This document shows positions 1 to 7,573 of a stretch of DNA of 64,000 nt, piece by piece; within the stretch, counting starts at the first letter, position 1, and each line of letters starts with the position of its first letter. Location: positions 1,612,001-1,676,000 of the forward strand of contig NZ_SIZZ01000001.1 of assembly GCF_004322705.1 (NCBI RefSeq), written 5' to 3'. The stretch is from Dyella terrae (GTDB lineage Bacteria > Pseudomonadota > Gammaproteobacteria > Xanthomonadales > Rhodanobacteraceae). The notes beneath the pieces were generated by a model. It was given only the letters and a program-made list of their open reading frames with translations. It had not been told where the DNA came from and made no database searches. Position numbers and translations under genes: made by a program.

Positions 1-383
1 CTCAGTGACGCGAAACGAACGCGCGACACGCACACCTCGCTTTCCGCGCGCGTGCCCTGAACTGCCCAGACCACCGAGATGGTCTCGTGCGTGCGCCCGG
101 AAAGTCGCTTGAGCATCGCGGTGGCATCGGCCGCATCGGCCGGCTTGCCGAATACTTCGTCGTCGAGCACCACCTCGGTATCCGCACTCAGCACGATGGC
201 GTCGGCAGGCAACCCCGCCATGCCCGCCCGCGCCTTGTCACGCGCGACGCGACTGACGTAGTGCACCGGCGATTCGTCCGGTGACCGCACTTCCGGCACA
301 TCCACGTTGACCGCCTCGAAGGCGATGCCGATCTGCTCCAGCAACTGGCGACGACGCGGCGACTGCGAGGCGAGATAGAGCAT
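1..383 (-). CDS. maf: Maf-family nucleotide pyrophosphatase, C-terminus cut by window edge
   Basis: Nucleoside triphosphate pyrophosphatase of the Maf/YhdE (dTTP/UTP) type, a house-cleaning enzyme that hydrolyses non-canonical or excess nucleotides. The frame opens at 383 with MLYLASQSPRRRQLL, the Maf signature (S-x-S-P-R-R), and shows DKARAG near residue 50, SADTEVVLDDEVFGKP near 68-83 and LSGRTHE near 96-102. All are diagnostic, and the spacing fits YhdE better than YceF. About 127 residues are visible and the frame runs off the left edge without a stop, so the last third is missing. It lies on the same strand as rlmH and rsfS, its usual neighbours in xanthomonads, although two other genes now separate them. 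The subfamily substrate is inferred from similarity. Confidence 0.93.
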   Translation of the reverse strand, partial: MLYLASQSPRRRQLLEQIGIAFEAVNVDVPEVRSPDESPVHYVSRVARDKARAGMAGLPADAIVLSADTEVVLDDEVFGKPADAADATAMLKRLSGRTHETISVVWAVQGTRAESEVCVSRVRFASL

Positions 384-418
384 GCGGGATCCTTGTCAGA
401 ACGGTCGGAGGTTTTCCA

Positions 419-1930
419 TTACGGACGCATGTCGCCCTTCTCGACGAAGCGCTCATGCCACGACAGCGCTTCGGCCAGCAGGTGCGGCGTGTGCTTGCCC
501 TTGCTGTCGCGGAAGGCGCGATCGAAATAATCCTGCAACAGCGGGCGATAGTCCGGGTGGGCACAGTGGCGGATGATCGCATGCGCACGCTGACGCGGCG
601 ACAGGCCCCGCAGGTCGGCGAGTCCTTGCTCGGTCACCAGGATGGAAACGTCATGCTCGGTGTGATCGACATGACTGACCATCGGCACAATGCACGACAC
701 CGCGCCATGCTTGGCGGTGCTTGGCGTCAGGAAGCACGACATGAAGCCGTTGCGGGCGAAGTCACCCGAACCGCCAATGCCGTTGATGATGCTGGTGCCC
801 GCGACATGCGTGGAATTGACGTTGCCGTAGATGTCCGCTTCCACCATGCCGTTCATGGCGATGCAACCCAGGCGGCGCACCAGTTCCGGATGATTGGATA
901 TCTCCTGCGTACGCAGGATGATGCGCGAACGGAAGAACTCCAGGTCGGCAAGGAACTGGTCGATGCCCTTCGGACTGAGCGAGAACGAGGTGGCGGAAGC
1001 GACTTTCAACACGCCCTGCGCCAGCAAGTCGAGCATGCCGTCCTGGATCACTTCGGTGAAGGCGGTCAGCCCCCTGAAGCCCGCCTCGCGCAAGCCTGCA
1101 AGCACCGCGTTGGCGATGTTGCCCACGCCCGACTGCAGCGGCAGCAACTCCGGCGGAATGCGACCGCGCGCGATCTCGTGGCGGAAGAATTCGATCAGGT
1201 GGCCCGCGATCTGACGCGAGGTTTCATCTACCGGCGCGAATGCGCTGTTGCGATCCGGCGCATGCGTTTCAACGACCGCAATGACCTTTTCCGGATCGCA
1301 GCGAAGGTAAGGTTCGCCAATGCGATCGTCCGGGTTCACCAGCGGAATCGGCTTACGGTGCGGCGGCAACGCCGTGCCGTAGTAAATGTCGTGCATGCCG
1401 TCCAGCTCGGACGGCTGCCAGTGATTGACCTCGATGATCACTTTGTCGGCGAGGTCCAGCCAGGTTTTGTTGTTGCCGACCGACGACGATGGCACCAGGC
1501 GACCGTCAGGCAGGATCGCCGTCGCCTCGATGATCGCCAGGTCCAGCTTGCCGAACAGGCCAAACCACGCGTACTGCGCGACATGGCTCAGATGGATGTC
1601 GATGTAATCCATTTCACCGCGATTGATGCGGCCACGCAGCTCCGGATCGGACTGATACGGCAGACGCAGATCGATCCCATCCGCGCGGGCCAGTGCGCCA
1701 TCGAGCTCCGGCGCGGTCGATGCGCCCGTCAGCACACGGACGCGAAACGCTTCACCATGCTGGTGCGACGCCGTCATGCGCGCGGCCAGAGCCTGCGGGA
1801 CAGCCTTGGGATAGCCCGCCCCGGTGAAGCCGCTCATGCCGATGGTCATGCCCGGATCGATCAACTCCGCGGCCTGTTCCGCCGACATCACCTTGGCGCC
1901 CAGACCGGCGTGGTGAATGCGCTGCTCCAT
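419..1930 (-). CDS. Acetyl-CoA hydrolase/succinate CoA-transferase family protein
   Basis: A 503-residue member of the acetyl-CoA hydrolase/transferase family (AarC, ScpC, Ach1). These enzymes usually move CoA between succinyl-CoA and acetate through a glutamyl-CoA thioester. The N-terminal half has the MSGFTGAGYPKAVP segment (about 32-45). The C-terminal half has SGVGNIANAV (267-276) and FTEVIQDGML (291-300), whose Glu293 aligns with the catalytic glutamate of AarC. The length is normal for the family. It is cytoplasmic and may detoxify acetate or bypass succinyl-CoA synthetase in the TCA cycle. The start at 1930 gives the expected N-terminus. It sits between maf and the GNAT gene, a lineage-specific insertion into that neighbourhood. 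The preferred acceptor (acetate or propionate) cannot be read from sequence. Confidence 0.93.
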   Translation of the reverse strand: MEQRIHHAGLGAKVMSAEQAAELIDPGMTIGMSGFTGAGYPKAVPQALAARMTASHQHGEAFRVRVLTGASTAPELDGALARADGIDLRLPYQSDPELRGRINRGEMDYIDIHLSHVAQYAWFGLFGKLDLAIIEATAILPDGRLVPSSSVGNNKTWLDLADKVIIEVNHWQPSELDGMHDIYYGTALPPHRKPIPLVNPDDRIGEPYLRCDPEKVIAVVETHAPDRNSAFAPVDETSRQIAGHLIEFFRHEIARGRIPPELLPLQSGVGNIANAVLAGLREAGFRGLTAFTEVIQDGMLDLLAQGVLKVASATSFSLSPKGIDQFLADLEFFRSRIILRTQEISNHPELVRRLGCIAMNGMVEADIYGNVNSTHVAGTSIINGIGGSGDFARNGFMSCFLTPSTAKHGAVSCIVPMVSHVDHTEHDVSILVTEQGLADLRGLSPRQRAHAIIRHCAHPDYRPLLQDYFDRAFRDSKGKHTPHLLAEALSWHERFVEKGDMRP

Positions 1931-2022
1931 CGTTCTACCTCAAGCCAGAAAATCCGGTGATGGTACGCCCGCAGGCGTTACGACGGGCTTCACAGCGGCC
2001 ACGACCATGGTGGTGTTGACGG

Positions 2023-2469
2023 TTAGAGGGTGAGGCTGTACTCGCGAAACTCGAGATCCAGCACCCAGCCCTTGGACTCATAGAGCCGCTGCGCGGTGAG
2101 GTTGTCATGCGCCGTCGACAGCGACAGGCCGACCACGCCCATCGCACGACCATGAGCCTCGGCCGCATCCAGCAGCGCGCCTGCGACACCATGTCGCCGC
2201 GCCTCAGGCGCCACGTACAGGTCGTTGAGCAGATAAGTGCGCGCCGTGCGTACCGACGAAAACACCGGATAGAGCTGGGTGAATCCGACGGGTGCCTCGC
2301 CGTGGAACGCCAGCAGGATCACCGATTCATGATGCTGGAACCGTTGCGCCAGGAACTGTCGCGCACGATCGATATCCCCCGGCTGCTTGTAAAACTGGCG
2401 ATAGGCGTCGAACAACGGGGCCACGAGGTCAAGGTCGTGGATGGTGGCTTGGCGGACGGTGATGGGCAT
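2023..2469 (-). CDS. GNAT family N-acetyltransferase
   Basis: A 148-residue GCN5-related N-acetyltransferase. The start at 2469 (MPITVRQATIHDL) is preferred because GNAT domains begin with this beta-strand. The 21 residues upstream in the same frame are Arg/Pro-rich and not family-like. The acetyl-CoA binding motif A is visible as LYVAPEARRHGVAGALLDAA (about residues 87-106), with the R-x-x-G-x-A core. The C-terminal half has the Y-x-x-x-G-W element (LYESKGW). The substrate is unknown. The gene lies 92 bases from the CoA-transferase start on the same strand and could be co-transcribed with it. Upstream lies a long repeat-rich gap. Confidence 0.85.
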   Translation of the reverse strand: MPITVRQATIHDLDLVAPLFDAYRQFYKQPGDIDRARQFLAQRFQHHESVILLAFHGEAPVGFTQLYPVFSSVRTARTYLLNDLYVAPEARRHGVAGALLDAAEAHGRAMGVVGLSLSTAHDNLTAQRLYESKGWVLDLEFREYSLTL

Positions 2470-2657
2470 GGGCGGGAGCCGGTGGGGGATCGAGCCGAGC
2501 ATAGCCGCTCCCCTGACCCGCGGAACCCTCATAAATCGTCATGTCGGGCAGGTGTATGGACTGGAGACATGGCAGACAGCTGTGCCAGAACATGGTTTAC
2601 ACCTCGGCCGAGGCGAGGAGGCCTGGTTGGGTGCCCCCTATGCGTCACGGCTACCGG

Positions 2658-2677
2658 ATGCCCGCTTTCGCGGGCAT
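2658..2677. repeat. REP-like hairpin
   Basis: Inverted repeat ATGCCCGC (2658-2665) and GCGGGCAT (2670-2677) with loop TTTC, followed by GACGACGTGAGAG. It belongs to a family of near-identical hairpins in the window (see 3071 and 50023). Confidence 0.8.
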
Positions 2678-2724
2678 GACGACGTGAGAGTGTGGGGCGA
2701 TAACCGTGTGTGGTCGCCACTGGG

Positions 2725-2742
2725 TGCCTGCCATCGCAGGCA
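2725..2742. repeat. REP-like hairpin, variant
   Basis: TGCCTGC and GCAGGCA arms around a CATC loop, followed by TGACGGC. It lies about 65 bases after the hairpin at 2658, the same pairing and spacing seen at 50023 and 50090. Confidence 0.7.
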
Positions 2743-3070
2743 TGACGGCATGCTTGGGATATGCCGTGAATACGTGCGTGGTCGCCCGTGGACGACGGCG
2801 CGGGGATGTGCGCGAGCGCCATTAGCGGTGGGGCGGATAGCAAGCAGTCGGACGTTAGTTGGCCTCACCGGTGATCACTTGAGCCTGCCTGTCCCGTGAG
2901 ACACGTATCTAACGCAAGCGCACCCCCGCTCTCAGGCCATTTTCTTTGGGTTACTTTTATTTTGGGCCAGCAAAAGAAAAGTGACTCGGCCGACGGCAGT
3001 CGGTCGAAACGCCCCCGCGGCGCAAGCGGCAAGGTCGCGGTATCGCACAGATGAGCGTGATCGCCCCTGG

Positions 3071-3090
3071 ATGCCGGCTTTCGCCGGCAT
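3071..3090. repeat. REP-like hairpin
   Basis: ATGCCGGC-TTTC-GCCGGCAT followed by GACGACGTGAGAG. A decayed partner hairpin (TGCCGGCCTGCGCCAGCA) lies about 50 bases downstream. Confidence 0.8.
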
Positions 3091-3236
3091 GACGACGTGA
3101 GAGGGTGAGGCGACAACCGTGTGTGGTCGCCACTGGGTGCCGGCCTGCGCCAGCATGACGAAGACAGGGAGGGGAAATAGCAACCTCTCAGGACAACAGC
3201 GTGATCTGTCGAAGCGGCCTGGAGAACCTCAGCAAC

Positions 3237-3707
3237 TCACGCCCGGTGATACGGATGCCCTGATAGCAACGTCGTCGCCCGGTACAGCTGCTCTGCCAGC
3301 ACCAGCCGCACCAGCATATGTGGCAGCGTCAACGGCCCCAGCGACCATGTCTGGTCCGCGCGCGCCAGCACCTCCGGCGCATGGCCATCCGGCCCGCCGA
3401 TCAGGAACGCGAGGTCGCGCCCGGACATGCGCCAGCGCTCCAGCTGTTGTGCCAGCTCCTCACTCGACCAGGTCTTGCCCCGACCGTCCAGCGCGACCAC
3501 ATGGATATCGCGCGGCAAGGCCGCAAGGATCGCGGCGCCTTCATCGAGGATCGCCCGCGCATCGTCGCGGCCTTTCCCACGCACGCCCGGCTTGAGCTCG
3601 ATGAGCTCCAGCGGCAGGTCATGGGAAAGGCGTTTGCGATACTCGGCGAAACCCTCCGCCACCCAGGCGGGCATGCGTTCACCAACGGCGATCAGGCGTG
3701 CGCGCAT
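3237..3707 (-). CDS. rlmH: 23S rRNA (pseudouridine1915-N3)-methyltransferase RlmH
   Basis: SPOUT-class methyltransferase that methylates pseudouridine 1915 in helix 69 of 23S rRNA, acting on assembled 70S ribosomes. The protein has 156 residues, the usual length (E. coli 155). The knotted SAM-binding site is visible as FLIGGPDGH (101-109). The C-terminal signature LGPLTLPHMLVRLVLAEQLYRA, followed by G-H-P-Y-H, is essentially diagnostic. It lies 74 bases downstream of rsfS on the same strand, the standard order, and is probably co-transcribed with it. The stop is at 3237, right beside the repeat-rich gap. Confidence 0.97.
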   Translation of the reverse strand: MRARLIAVGERMPAWVAEGFAEYRKRLSHDLPLELIELKPGVRGKGRDDARAILDEGAAILAALPRDIHVVALDGRGKTWSSEELAQQLERWRMSGRDLAFLIGGPDGHAPEVLARADQTWSLGPLTLPHMLVRLVLAEQLYRATTLLSGHPYHRA

Positions 3708-3781
3708 GGGGAGGGATTTGGCGGCGAGTAAGGGAGATCAGGCGCCGGTGGCGGCACCTTGGGACACAGCGTCACGCAGGC

Positions 3782-4171
3782 TCAGCCCGCGTTGACGGCT
3801 TCGTTGTCGGCTTCGCGGTCGCCCACGGTCCACAGCCGCTCCAGGCCGTAGAACTCGCGGATGCGCGGGAGCATGACGTGAACGATCACATCGCCCAGGT
3901 CCACCAGGACCCACTCGGCTTCCTGCTCGCCTTCCACGCCGATCGGCATCACGCCCGCCTTCTTGGCGAACTTGACGACTTCATCAGCGATGGATTTCAC
4001 ATGGCGGGCGGAAGTGCCCGAGGCGACGACCAGGAGGTCGGCGATGGAGGTCTTGCCGCGGACGTCGATTTCGCGAATGTCCTTGGCTTTGAGGTCCTCC
4101 AGCGCGTTGATGACGTGCTTGCGGAGGGATTCGGTGTTAACCGACTTGTTACGTTGGGAGGTCTGACTCAA
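3782..4171 (-). CDS. rsfS: Ribosomal silencing factor RsfS
   Basis: A 129-residue RsfS/Iojap protein. It binds ribosomal protein uL14 and blocks subunit joining, lowering translation when nutrients are short. Family features are the central segment DLLVVASGTSARHVKSIAD (about 46-64) and the GVEGEQEAEWVLVDLGDVIVHVM region (about 79-101), the uL14-binding face. The length is typical. In most gammaproteobacteria nadD lies directly upstream. Here nadD is about 5.8 kb away, separated by the nitronate monooxygenase and stress-module genes. Confidence 0.96.
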   Translation of the reverse strand: MSQTSQRNKSVNTESLRKHVINALEDLKAKDIREIDVRGKTSIADLLVVASGTSARHVKSIADEVVKFAKKAGVMPIGVEGEQEAEWVLVDLGDVIVHVMLPRIREFYGLERLWTVGDREADNEAVNAG

Positions 4172-4300
4172 GTGCGTGTGCCTCGATGCGGGATCGATAC
4201 GCGGGATGGCGCGGGCGCAGTATAACGCCCCAGCCGGGGCACCTGTTCAAGTGCTGCCCGCCGACCCATCTGCAAGCACGCCCGGTGAATCCTGCGTCAA

Positions 4301-5359
4301 CTACGCACGACGCGCTTCGTCCAGCTCCCGCGCCAGGTCGGCCATCAGCCGCGCCACGCTCACCGCACGCGCCATGCCCACACCCTGCCCGCTCCATTCG
4401 TTGGTGAGATCGGCCCGCCCGGCGGCGACGGCGGCCTTGCGCAGTGGCGAGGTGAGCGCGTTGAGAATGGGATACGGCGGCAGGCGATCGGCCACCGGCT
4501 CCAGCGCTTTCACCCAGGTGTTGTTCAGCCCGCGCGCTGCCCGGCCCGAGATGCTGTGGATGGTGACGACCTCTTGCTCGCGGGACACGGTCAGGTCGCG
4601 TTTCCAGCCCGGCGCGGCCGCGCTTTCCTCGCAGGCGAGAAACGCGGTACCCATCTGGCACGCGACGGCACCCAGACCGAGCGCCGCGTGGATCTGCCTG
4701 CCGTTCATGATGCCGCCAGCGGCAATCACCGGGATCGTCACCGCGCGCATGACCTGCGGAATCAGCGCCATCAGTCCGATCATCGAACCAGCATCGCCAT
4801 GCAGGAAACCGCCGCGATGACCACCCGCTTCCGAGCCCTGCAGCCCGATGGCATCCGCGCCCAGCGCCTCCCATGCCATCGCCTCGTCGGCATTCGTCGC
4901 GGTACCCACCACGAGGATGTCGCGCTGTCTGAGTTCGCGCATTTGCTCCGGCGAGATCAGGCCAAAGGCAAAACTGGCGACGCGCGGGCGCGCCTCGCAC
5001 AACGCCGCGAACTGATCGCGGAATGACGGCGCCCAGCGCGCCGGATACTCGCAGCGCACATCCAGGCCTTCGCCCTCCATCAGGTGATCGAGCTGTCGAC
5101 ATGCGAAGTCAACGGCGGCCTGATCGACCTCGAACGCTTCCGGCAACACGAAGAGATTGATGGCGAAGGGCTTCGACGTCGCATCGCGCACCTGCCTCAC
5201 GCGATCGAGCAGGGCCTGCGCCTGGAGATAACCGGCGCCGATGGAACCGAGGCCACCCGCGTCACCCACTTGCGCGACCATCGCCGCGGTATCCGACCCG
5301 GCCATCGGTGCCTGGATGATGGGCAAGCTCATGCCCAACCGACTCAGAAAATCATGCAT
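4301..5359 (-). CDS. Nitronate monooxygenase (2-nitropropane dioxygenase family)
   Basis: FMN-dependent TIM-barrel oxygenase of the class I nitronate monooxygenase family, which oxidises alkyl nitronates such as propionate 3-nitronate. The frame opens at 5389, but the family N-terminus (MHDFLSRLGMSLPIIQAPMAG) begins at 5359, which I use. Neither site has a strong Shine-Dalgarno, so the start is uncertain by ten codons. The catalytic region GSEAGGHRG, with its conserved His (residue 181 from this start), is intact. The flavin-phosphate loop appears as VIAAGGIMNGRQIHAALGLGA, followed by GTAFLACEES. It is a single transcription unit, 129 bases upstream of rsfS. The true substrate is not predictable, as many homologues are annotated by similarity alone. 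Confidence 0.9.
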   Translation of the reverse strand: MHDFLSRLGMSLPIIQAPMAGSDTAAMVAQVGDAGGLGSIGAGYLQAQALLDRVRQVRDATSKPFAINLFVLPEAFEVDQAAVDFACRQLDHLMEGEGLDVRCEYPARWAPSFRDQFAALCEARPRVASFAFGLISPEQMRELRQRDILVVGTATNADEAMAWEALGADAIGLQGSEAGGHRGGFLHGDAGSMIGLMALIPQVMRAVTIPVIAAGGIMNGRQIHAALGLGAVACQMGTAFLACEESAAAPGWKRDLTVSREQEVVTIHSISGRAARGLNNTWVKALEPVADRLPPYPILNALTSPLRKAAVAAGRADLTNEWSGQGVGMARAVSVARLMADLARELDEARRA

Positions 5360-5410
5360 GGGCTGCGTCACTCTTGAAGGACTGCCCATGATAGTCCCGC
5401 GTCATCACAC

Positions 5411-5447
5411 CGCACAAAAAAGCAGCCCTCCACGAAGGAGGGCTGCC
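5411..5447 (-). terminator. Intrinsic terminator of the MXKDX-repeat gene
   Basis: On the minus strand a CAGCCCTCC/GGAGGGCTG stem with a 5-base loop is followed by CTTTTTTG. It lies just after the stop of the MXKDX-repeat gene and upstream of the nitronate monooxygenase start, which separates the two transcripts. Confidence 0.85.
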
Positions 5448-5468
5448 CTGACGATACGCGAACGGTGC

Positions 5469-5777
5469 TCAGGTACCACTGGCCGGCGGCGTCGCTGCCG
5501 GCTCGGTGCTCTTGGACTTGTTGTGCTTGTGATGCTTGCCACTCTTGGCCTTGTCGGCGTCCGACTTGGTCGCATCGGACTTCATGTCATCCGATTTCAT
5601 GGCGTCGGACTTCATCGAGTCGGACTTCATGGCATCCGATTTCATGGCGTCCTGTGACTTCATCGAATCCTGGGACTTCATCGCGTCTTTGCTGGCGTCC
5701 TGCGCCATCGCATGCATGCCGAAGCCGAGCGACAGGGCCACAGCGGCGGCCAACACGGTGTAACGGGAAGCTTTCAT
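5469..5777 (-). CDS. Secreted methionine-rich pentapeptide MXKDX-repeat protein
   Basis: A 102-residue exported peptide. The start at 5777 is fixed by a good ribosome site (AGGAGA, 7 bases upstream) and by a signal peptide with likely cleavage after AMA (residue 25). The mature part has about eight tandem five- to six-residue units of the form DAMKS/QDSMKS, with Met at 33, 39, 45, 50, 55, 60 and 65. A Lys/His-rich stretch (KHHKHNK) and a Pro/Ala tail follow. This is the small 'pentapeptide MXKDX repeat' family. Related Met-rich periplasmic peptides (MrpX in Azospira) act as sacrificial hypochlorite scavengers under SigF control. A SigF-type promoter lies at 5954-5979. The scavenger role is inferred. 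Metal binding through Met/His is the main alternative. Confidence 0.85.
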   Translation of the reverse strand: MKASRYTVLAAAVALSLGFGMHAMAQDASKDAMKSQDSMKSQDAMKSDAMKSDSMKSDAMKSDDMKSDATKSDADKAKSGKHHKHNKSKSTEPAATPPASGT

Positions 5778-5953
5778 GGATTTCTCCTGACGTGGGTGAG
5801 ATACGCGTGCGAGCAAGCACATCCATTCGACCTGCGCGGCACGATCCTCTCCGCACGGGTCATACGCCTCTACCGACTTCTCGACCGGGTTGCCTGACAC
5901 ACCGATAGAGCAGGCTCATGCGCCGCCGGCTAGCGAAGCGTATACCCATGACC

Positions 5954-5979
5954 TTCGCGTTCATGCGACGTCAGGTTAC
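5954..5979 (-). promoter_or_regulatory. SigF/ECF16-type promoter of the MXKDX gene
   Basis: Read on the minus strand: GTAACC (5979-5974), 16 bases, CGAA (5957-5954). Motif and spacing are identical to the two sites at 7479-7504 and 7519-7544 around the sigma gene. The motif also matches the SigF consensus I recall from Caulobacter. Transcription would start near 5947 and run into the MXKDX-repeat gene. Confidence 0.8.
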
Positions 5980-6111
5980 GTCCGTTCAGCGGAAAAACCC
6001 GCATCGTGCCAACTTGCGCCGGGAGTTGCTGCAATGCGCGTCCGCGACGATGCGCACGCCAGTGCACGTCTCCGCGATATCGAGACAAAAAGCTTGCGCG
6101 CCGCAGCACGG

Positions 6112-6130
6112 TTTCACGTCGAACGTGAAA
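6112..6130. repeat. Perfect palindrome after nrsF
   Basis: TTTCACGT (6112-6119), loop CGA, ACGTGAAA (6123-6130). It lies just past the nrsF stop on the minus strand. It may be an mRNA end-stabilising hairpin or weak terminator, since no T-run follows. Confidence 0.5.
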
Positions 6131-6131
6131 G

Positions 6132-6791
6132 TCAGGAACGCAAATTCTGACGAGGCTGCAGGAGGCGGCCACCCATGGCAGCGTTGACAGCTATCACGAT
6201 GAATACTGCCAAGGCATGCAATGCGAGGTCGGTGCCGGTGGAAATGAAGCTATGGCAGATCTCAAGCAGAACCGCCGACGCACCCGCGCTCGCAAGGCCG
6301 ATCAGCACGGCGGTGCGCACGGGCGACAACGGACAGGCGCGACGCAGCAACACGATCATCAGCACCGACAACGGAATGGAAAATCCGATGATCAGGAACA
6401 GGCAATCGACGGCCGTGTGTGCGTGCGCGTCGCCGGACAGCAGGACGCGCAGGCAGCCGACGCCGCTGGCACCGATCCACAGCAGGGCCGGCGGCACGGG
6501 CAGCCATATCCATGCGCGAGAACGTCCAGGCACACCCAGCGAGAACGCCGCCCATGCCGCGCTGATCGCCGTCAGCAAGGCGCCGATGGCGGCAATGGCA
6601 AGATCCGGCGTGTGCTCCCAGCGGCGCATCATGGGCTCGGCACCGAATCGCCACAGCAGCAATGACGCCATGACGGCAACGAGCAACATCCAGCCCAGCG
6701 TGCGTCGCCATGGCGACAGCAAGCGACGCACCGGCGTCAGCTGTTCGCCCAGCGCTTGAATCAGTGCCTCGTGACGCGACGTGTCGGACAT
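6132..6791 (-). CDS. nrsF: NrsF-family (DUF1109) membrane anti-sigma factor
   Basis: A polytopic inner-membrane protein of about 219 residues in the DUF1109/NrsF family, the cognate anti-sigma factors of ECF16 (SigF-type) sigma factors. Six hydrophobic helices are visible, beginning with GWMLLVAVMASLLLWRF (about 33-49) and ending near residue 205. The cytoplasmic N-terminus (about 30 residues) would hold the sigma-binding part. Its ATG at 6791 shares a base with the sigma stop codon (TGATG), and a GTG at 6794 is possible, so the two are translationally coupled. In Caulobacter, conserved NrsF cysteines are implicated in sensing metal stress. Here Cys residues lie in the C-terminal half (GVGCLRV, VDCLF, RRACP, LEICHS). 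Confidence 0.88.
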   Translation of the reverse strand: MSDTSRHEALIQALGEQLTPVRRLLSPWRRTLGWMLLVAVMASLLLWRFGAEPMMRRWEHTPDLAIAAIGALLTAISAAWAAFSLGVPGRSRAWIWLPVPPALLWIGASGVGCLRVLLSGDAHAHTAVDCLFLIIGFSIPLSVLMIVLLRRACPLSPVRTAVLIGLASAGASAVLLEICHSFISTGTDLALHALAVFIVIAVNAAMGGRLLQPRQNLRS

Positions 6792-7447
6792 CACGCGTCT
6801 CCCTCGATGCGCTGGCGCAGGGCCTTCAAGGCACGATGCAGGTTCACCTTGAGGGCACCGGCCGTGCGCCCGGTGGCCTGCGCGGCCTCGGCGAGCGATT
6901 GCTCCTTCAAGGCCAGATGCTCCACCGCTTCGCGCTGTCCTGGCGGCAAGCCGGCAATGGCCTCATGCAGGCGCGCGTCGTCCTGCGCGCGCTGCGTGTC
7001 GCGCGTGGCGTCGTCGCCGTCGGGATGGTTTTCATAAGCCAGTTCGTCATTCACTTCTCGTCGATCGCGACGACCCTGTCCGCGCAGGCCGTCGATCGCC
7101 CGCCGCGACGCGATCGCGTTCAACCAGGCGTCGAAGGAGCGGGACGGGTCGAAGGTCTGGCGCACGCGATGGATGGTAAGCAGCGTCTCCTGCACGACAT
7201 CATCGATGCTGTCCGTCGGCACGCCCTGCCGCCGCGCCGCCGCGCGAATCAACGGCACGGCTTCGGCAAGCACTTGCTCGTAGGCACGCCGGTCGCCTGT
7301 CTGCGCAGCCGCCATCCAGGCCGCGCGGCGCAGGTCACCGGGATCAAGCTGTCGGGAGGCATCGTCGGACAAGGGGAAACGCGCAAGCGTGCCATGGGCG
7401 GTGCCGACATATAGACCCATGCTGCCGCTGGCGGTCAAGCCACTCAT
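6791..7447 (-). CDS. sigF: ECF RNA polymerase sigma factor, ECF16/SigF type
   Basis: A 218-residue extracytoplasmic-function sigma factor. Region 2 spans roughly residues 45-115 (DVVQETLLTIHRVRQTFDPS, then FDAWLNAIASRRAIDGLR). Region 4 spans roughly 155-212 (LPPGQREAVEHLALKEQSLAE, then a helix-turn-helix ending in GALKVNLHRALKALR). The start at 7447 has AAGGA upstream and lies about 25 bases after the predicted promoter start. A second Met at residue 10 is possible. The same frame extends upstream under dipZ only because that strand lacks stops. The downstream nrsF and the presence of its own GTAACC-N16-CGAA promoter support the ECF16 assignment and autoregulation. The symbol is used by analogy. 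Confidence 0.9.
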   Translation of the reverse strand: MSGLTASGSMGLYVGTAHGTLARFPLSDDASRQLDPGDLRRAAWMAAAQTGDRRAYEQVLAEAVPLIRAAARRQGVPTDSIDDVVQETLLTIHRVRQTFDPSRSFDAWLNAIASRRAIDGLRGQGRRDRREVNDELAYENHPDGDDATRDTQRAQDDARLHEAIAGLPPGQREAVEHLALKEQSLAEAAQATGRTAGALKVNLHRALKALRQRIEGDA

Positions 7448-7478
7448 GCCTTCGTTTCCTTCGATGTCTTCCCCATCC

Positions 7479-7504
7479 TTCGCCCGAGGCGGCCCGCAGG
7501 TTAC
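7479..7504 (-). promoter_or_regulatory. SigF/ECF16-type promoter of sigF-nrsF
   Basis: On the minus strand: GTAACC (7504-7499), 16 bases, CGAA (7482-7479). The predicted start is near 7472, about 25 nt before the sigF ATG. This would make the sigma factor autoregulated. It is back to back with the site at 7519-7544. Confidence 0.85.
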
Positions 7505-7518
7505 CTGCACGCGGGGTA

Positions 7519-7544
7519 GTAACCTCGCAGCCATGCCCGCCGAA
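7519..7544 (+). promoter_or_regulatory. SigF/ECF16-type promoter of dipZ-msrB
   Basis: GTAACC (7519-7524), 16 bases, CGAA (7541-7544), on the plus strand. The predicted start is about 23 nt before the dipZ ATG at 7574. Sequence and spacing are identical to the divergent sigF promoter. Confidence 0.85.
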
Positions 7545-7573
7545 TAACCCGATAGTCCACCCGGAAACGCGCC

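Larger units (their letters stand above)
2470..3236. repeat. Repeat-rich intergenic region, composite repeat copy A
   Basis: About 770 bases without a credible gene. It holds a 55-base segment (2552-2606), two to four hairpins of the ATGCCGGC-TTTC-GCCGGCAT type, and a block of about 147 bases (2823-2969) ending in TTTTCTTTGGGTTACTTTTA. The same parts recur in the same order and orientation at 49914-50560. Short frames here translate to repeat-derived peptides and are not genes. Some copies lie just upstream of rlmH's 3' end and may terminate or stabilise transcripts, but no T-run follows the hairpins. Confidence 0.85.
5778..6131. other. Long leader/intergenic region between nrsF and the MXKDX gene
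   Basis: About 350 bases without a supported gene. It contains the SigF-type promoter at 5954-5979, giving a predicted 5' leader of about 170 nt for the MXKDX gene, and a perfect 8-bp palindrome at 6112-6130 just after the nrsF stop. Minus-strand frames in the leader are short and lack a ribosome site. I see no known riboswitch. Confidence 0.6.

Noticed and set aside
455-1960. A 501-residue plus-strand frame
   Set aside because: Antisense shadow of the CoA-transferase, with Arg/His/Gln-rich composition and no motif.
2948-2953. GGTTAC in the repeat block as a possible fourth SigF-type site
   Set aside because: There is no TTCG 16 bases away, so the -10 half is missing. The same holds for GTAACC at 19675, 21623 and 33292.
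2529-3183. Several short frames coding for MPAKAGIQ- and RESNPKK-like peptides
   Set aside because: They are translations of the hairpin and TTTGGGTTAC repeats, a well-known source of false genes. The same peptides arise at 49900-50620.
5530-5690. Regular 15-base periodicity resembling a small repeat array
   Set aside because: It is the coding sequence of the MXKDX pentapeptides. There are no spacers and no CRISPR features.
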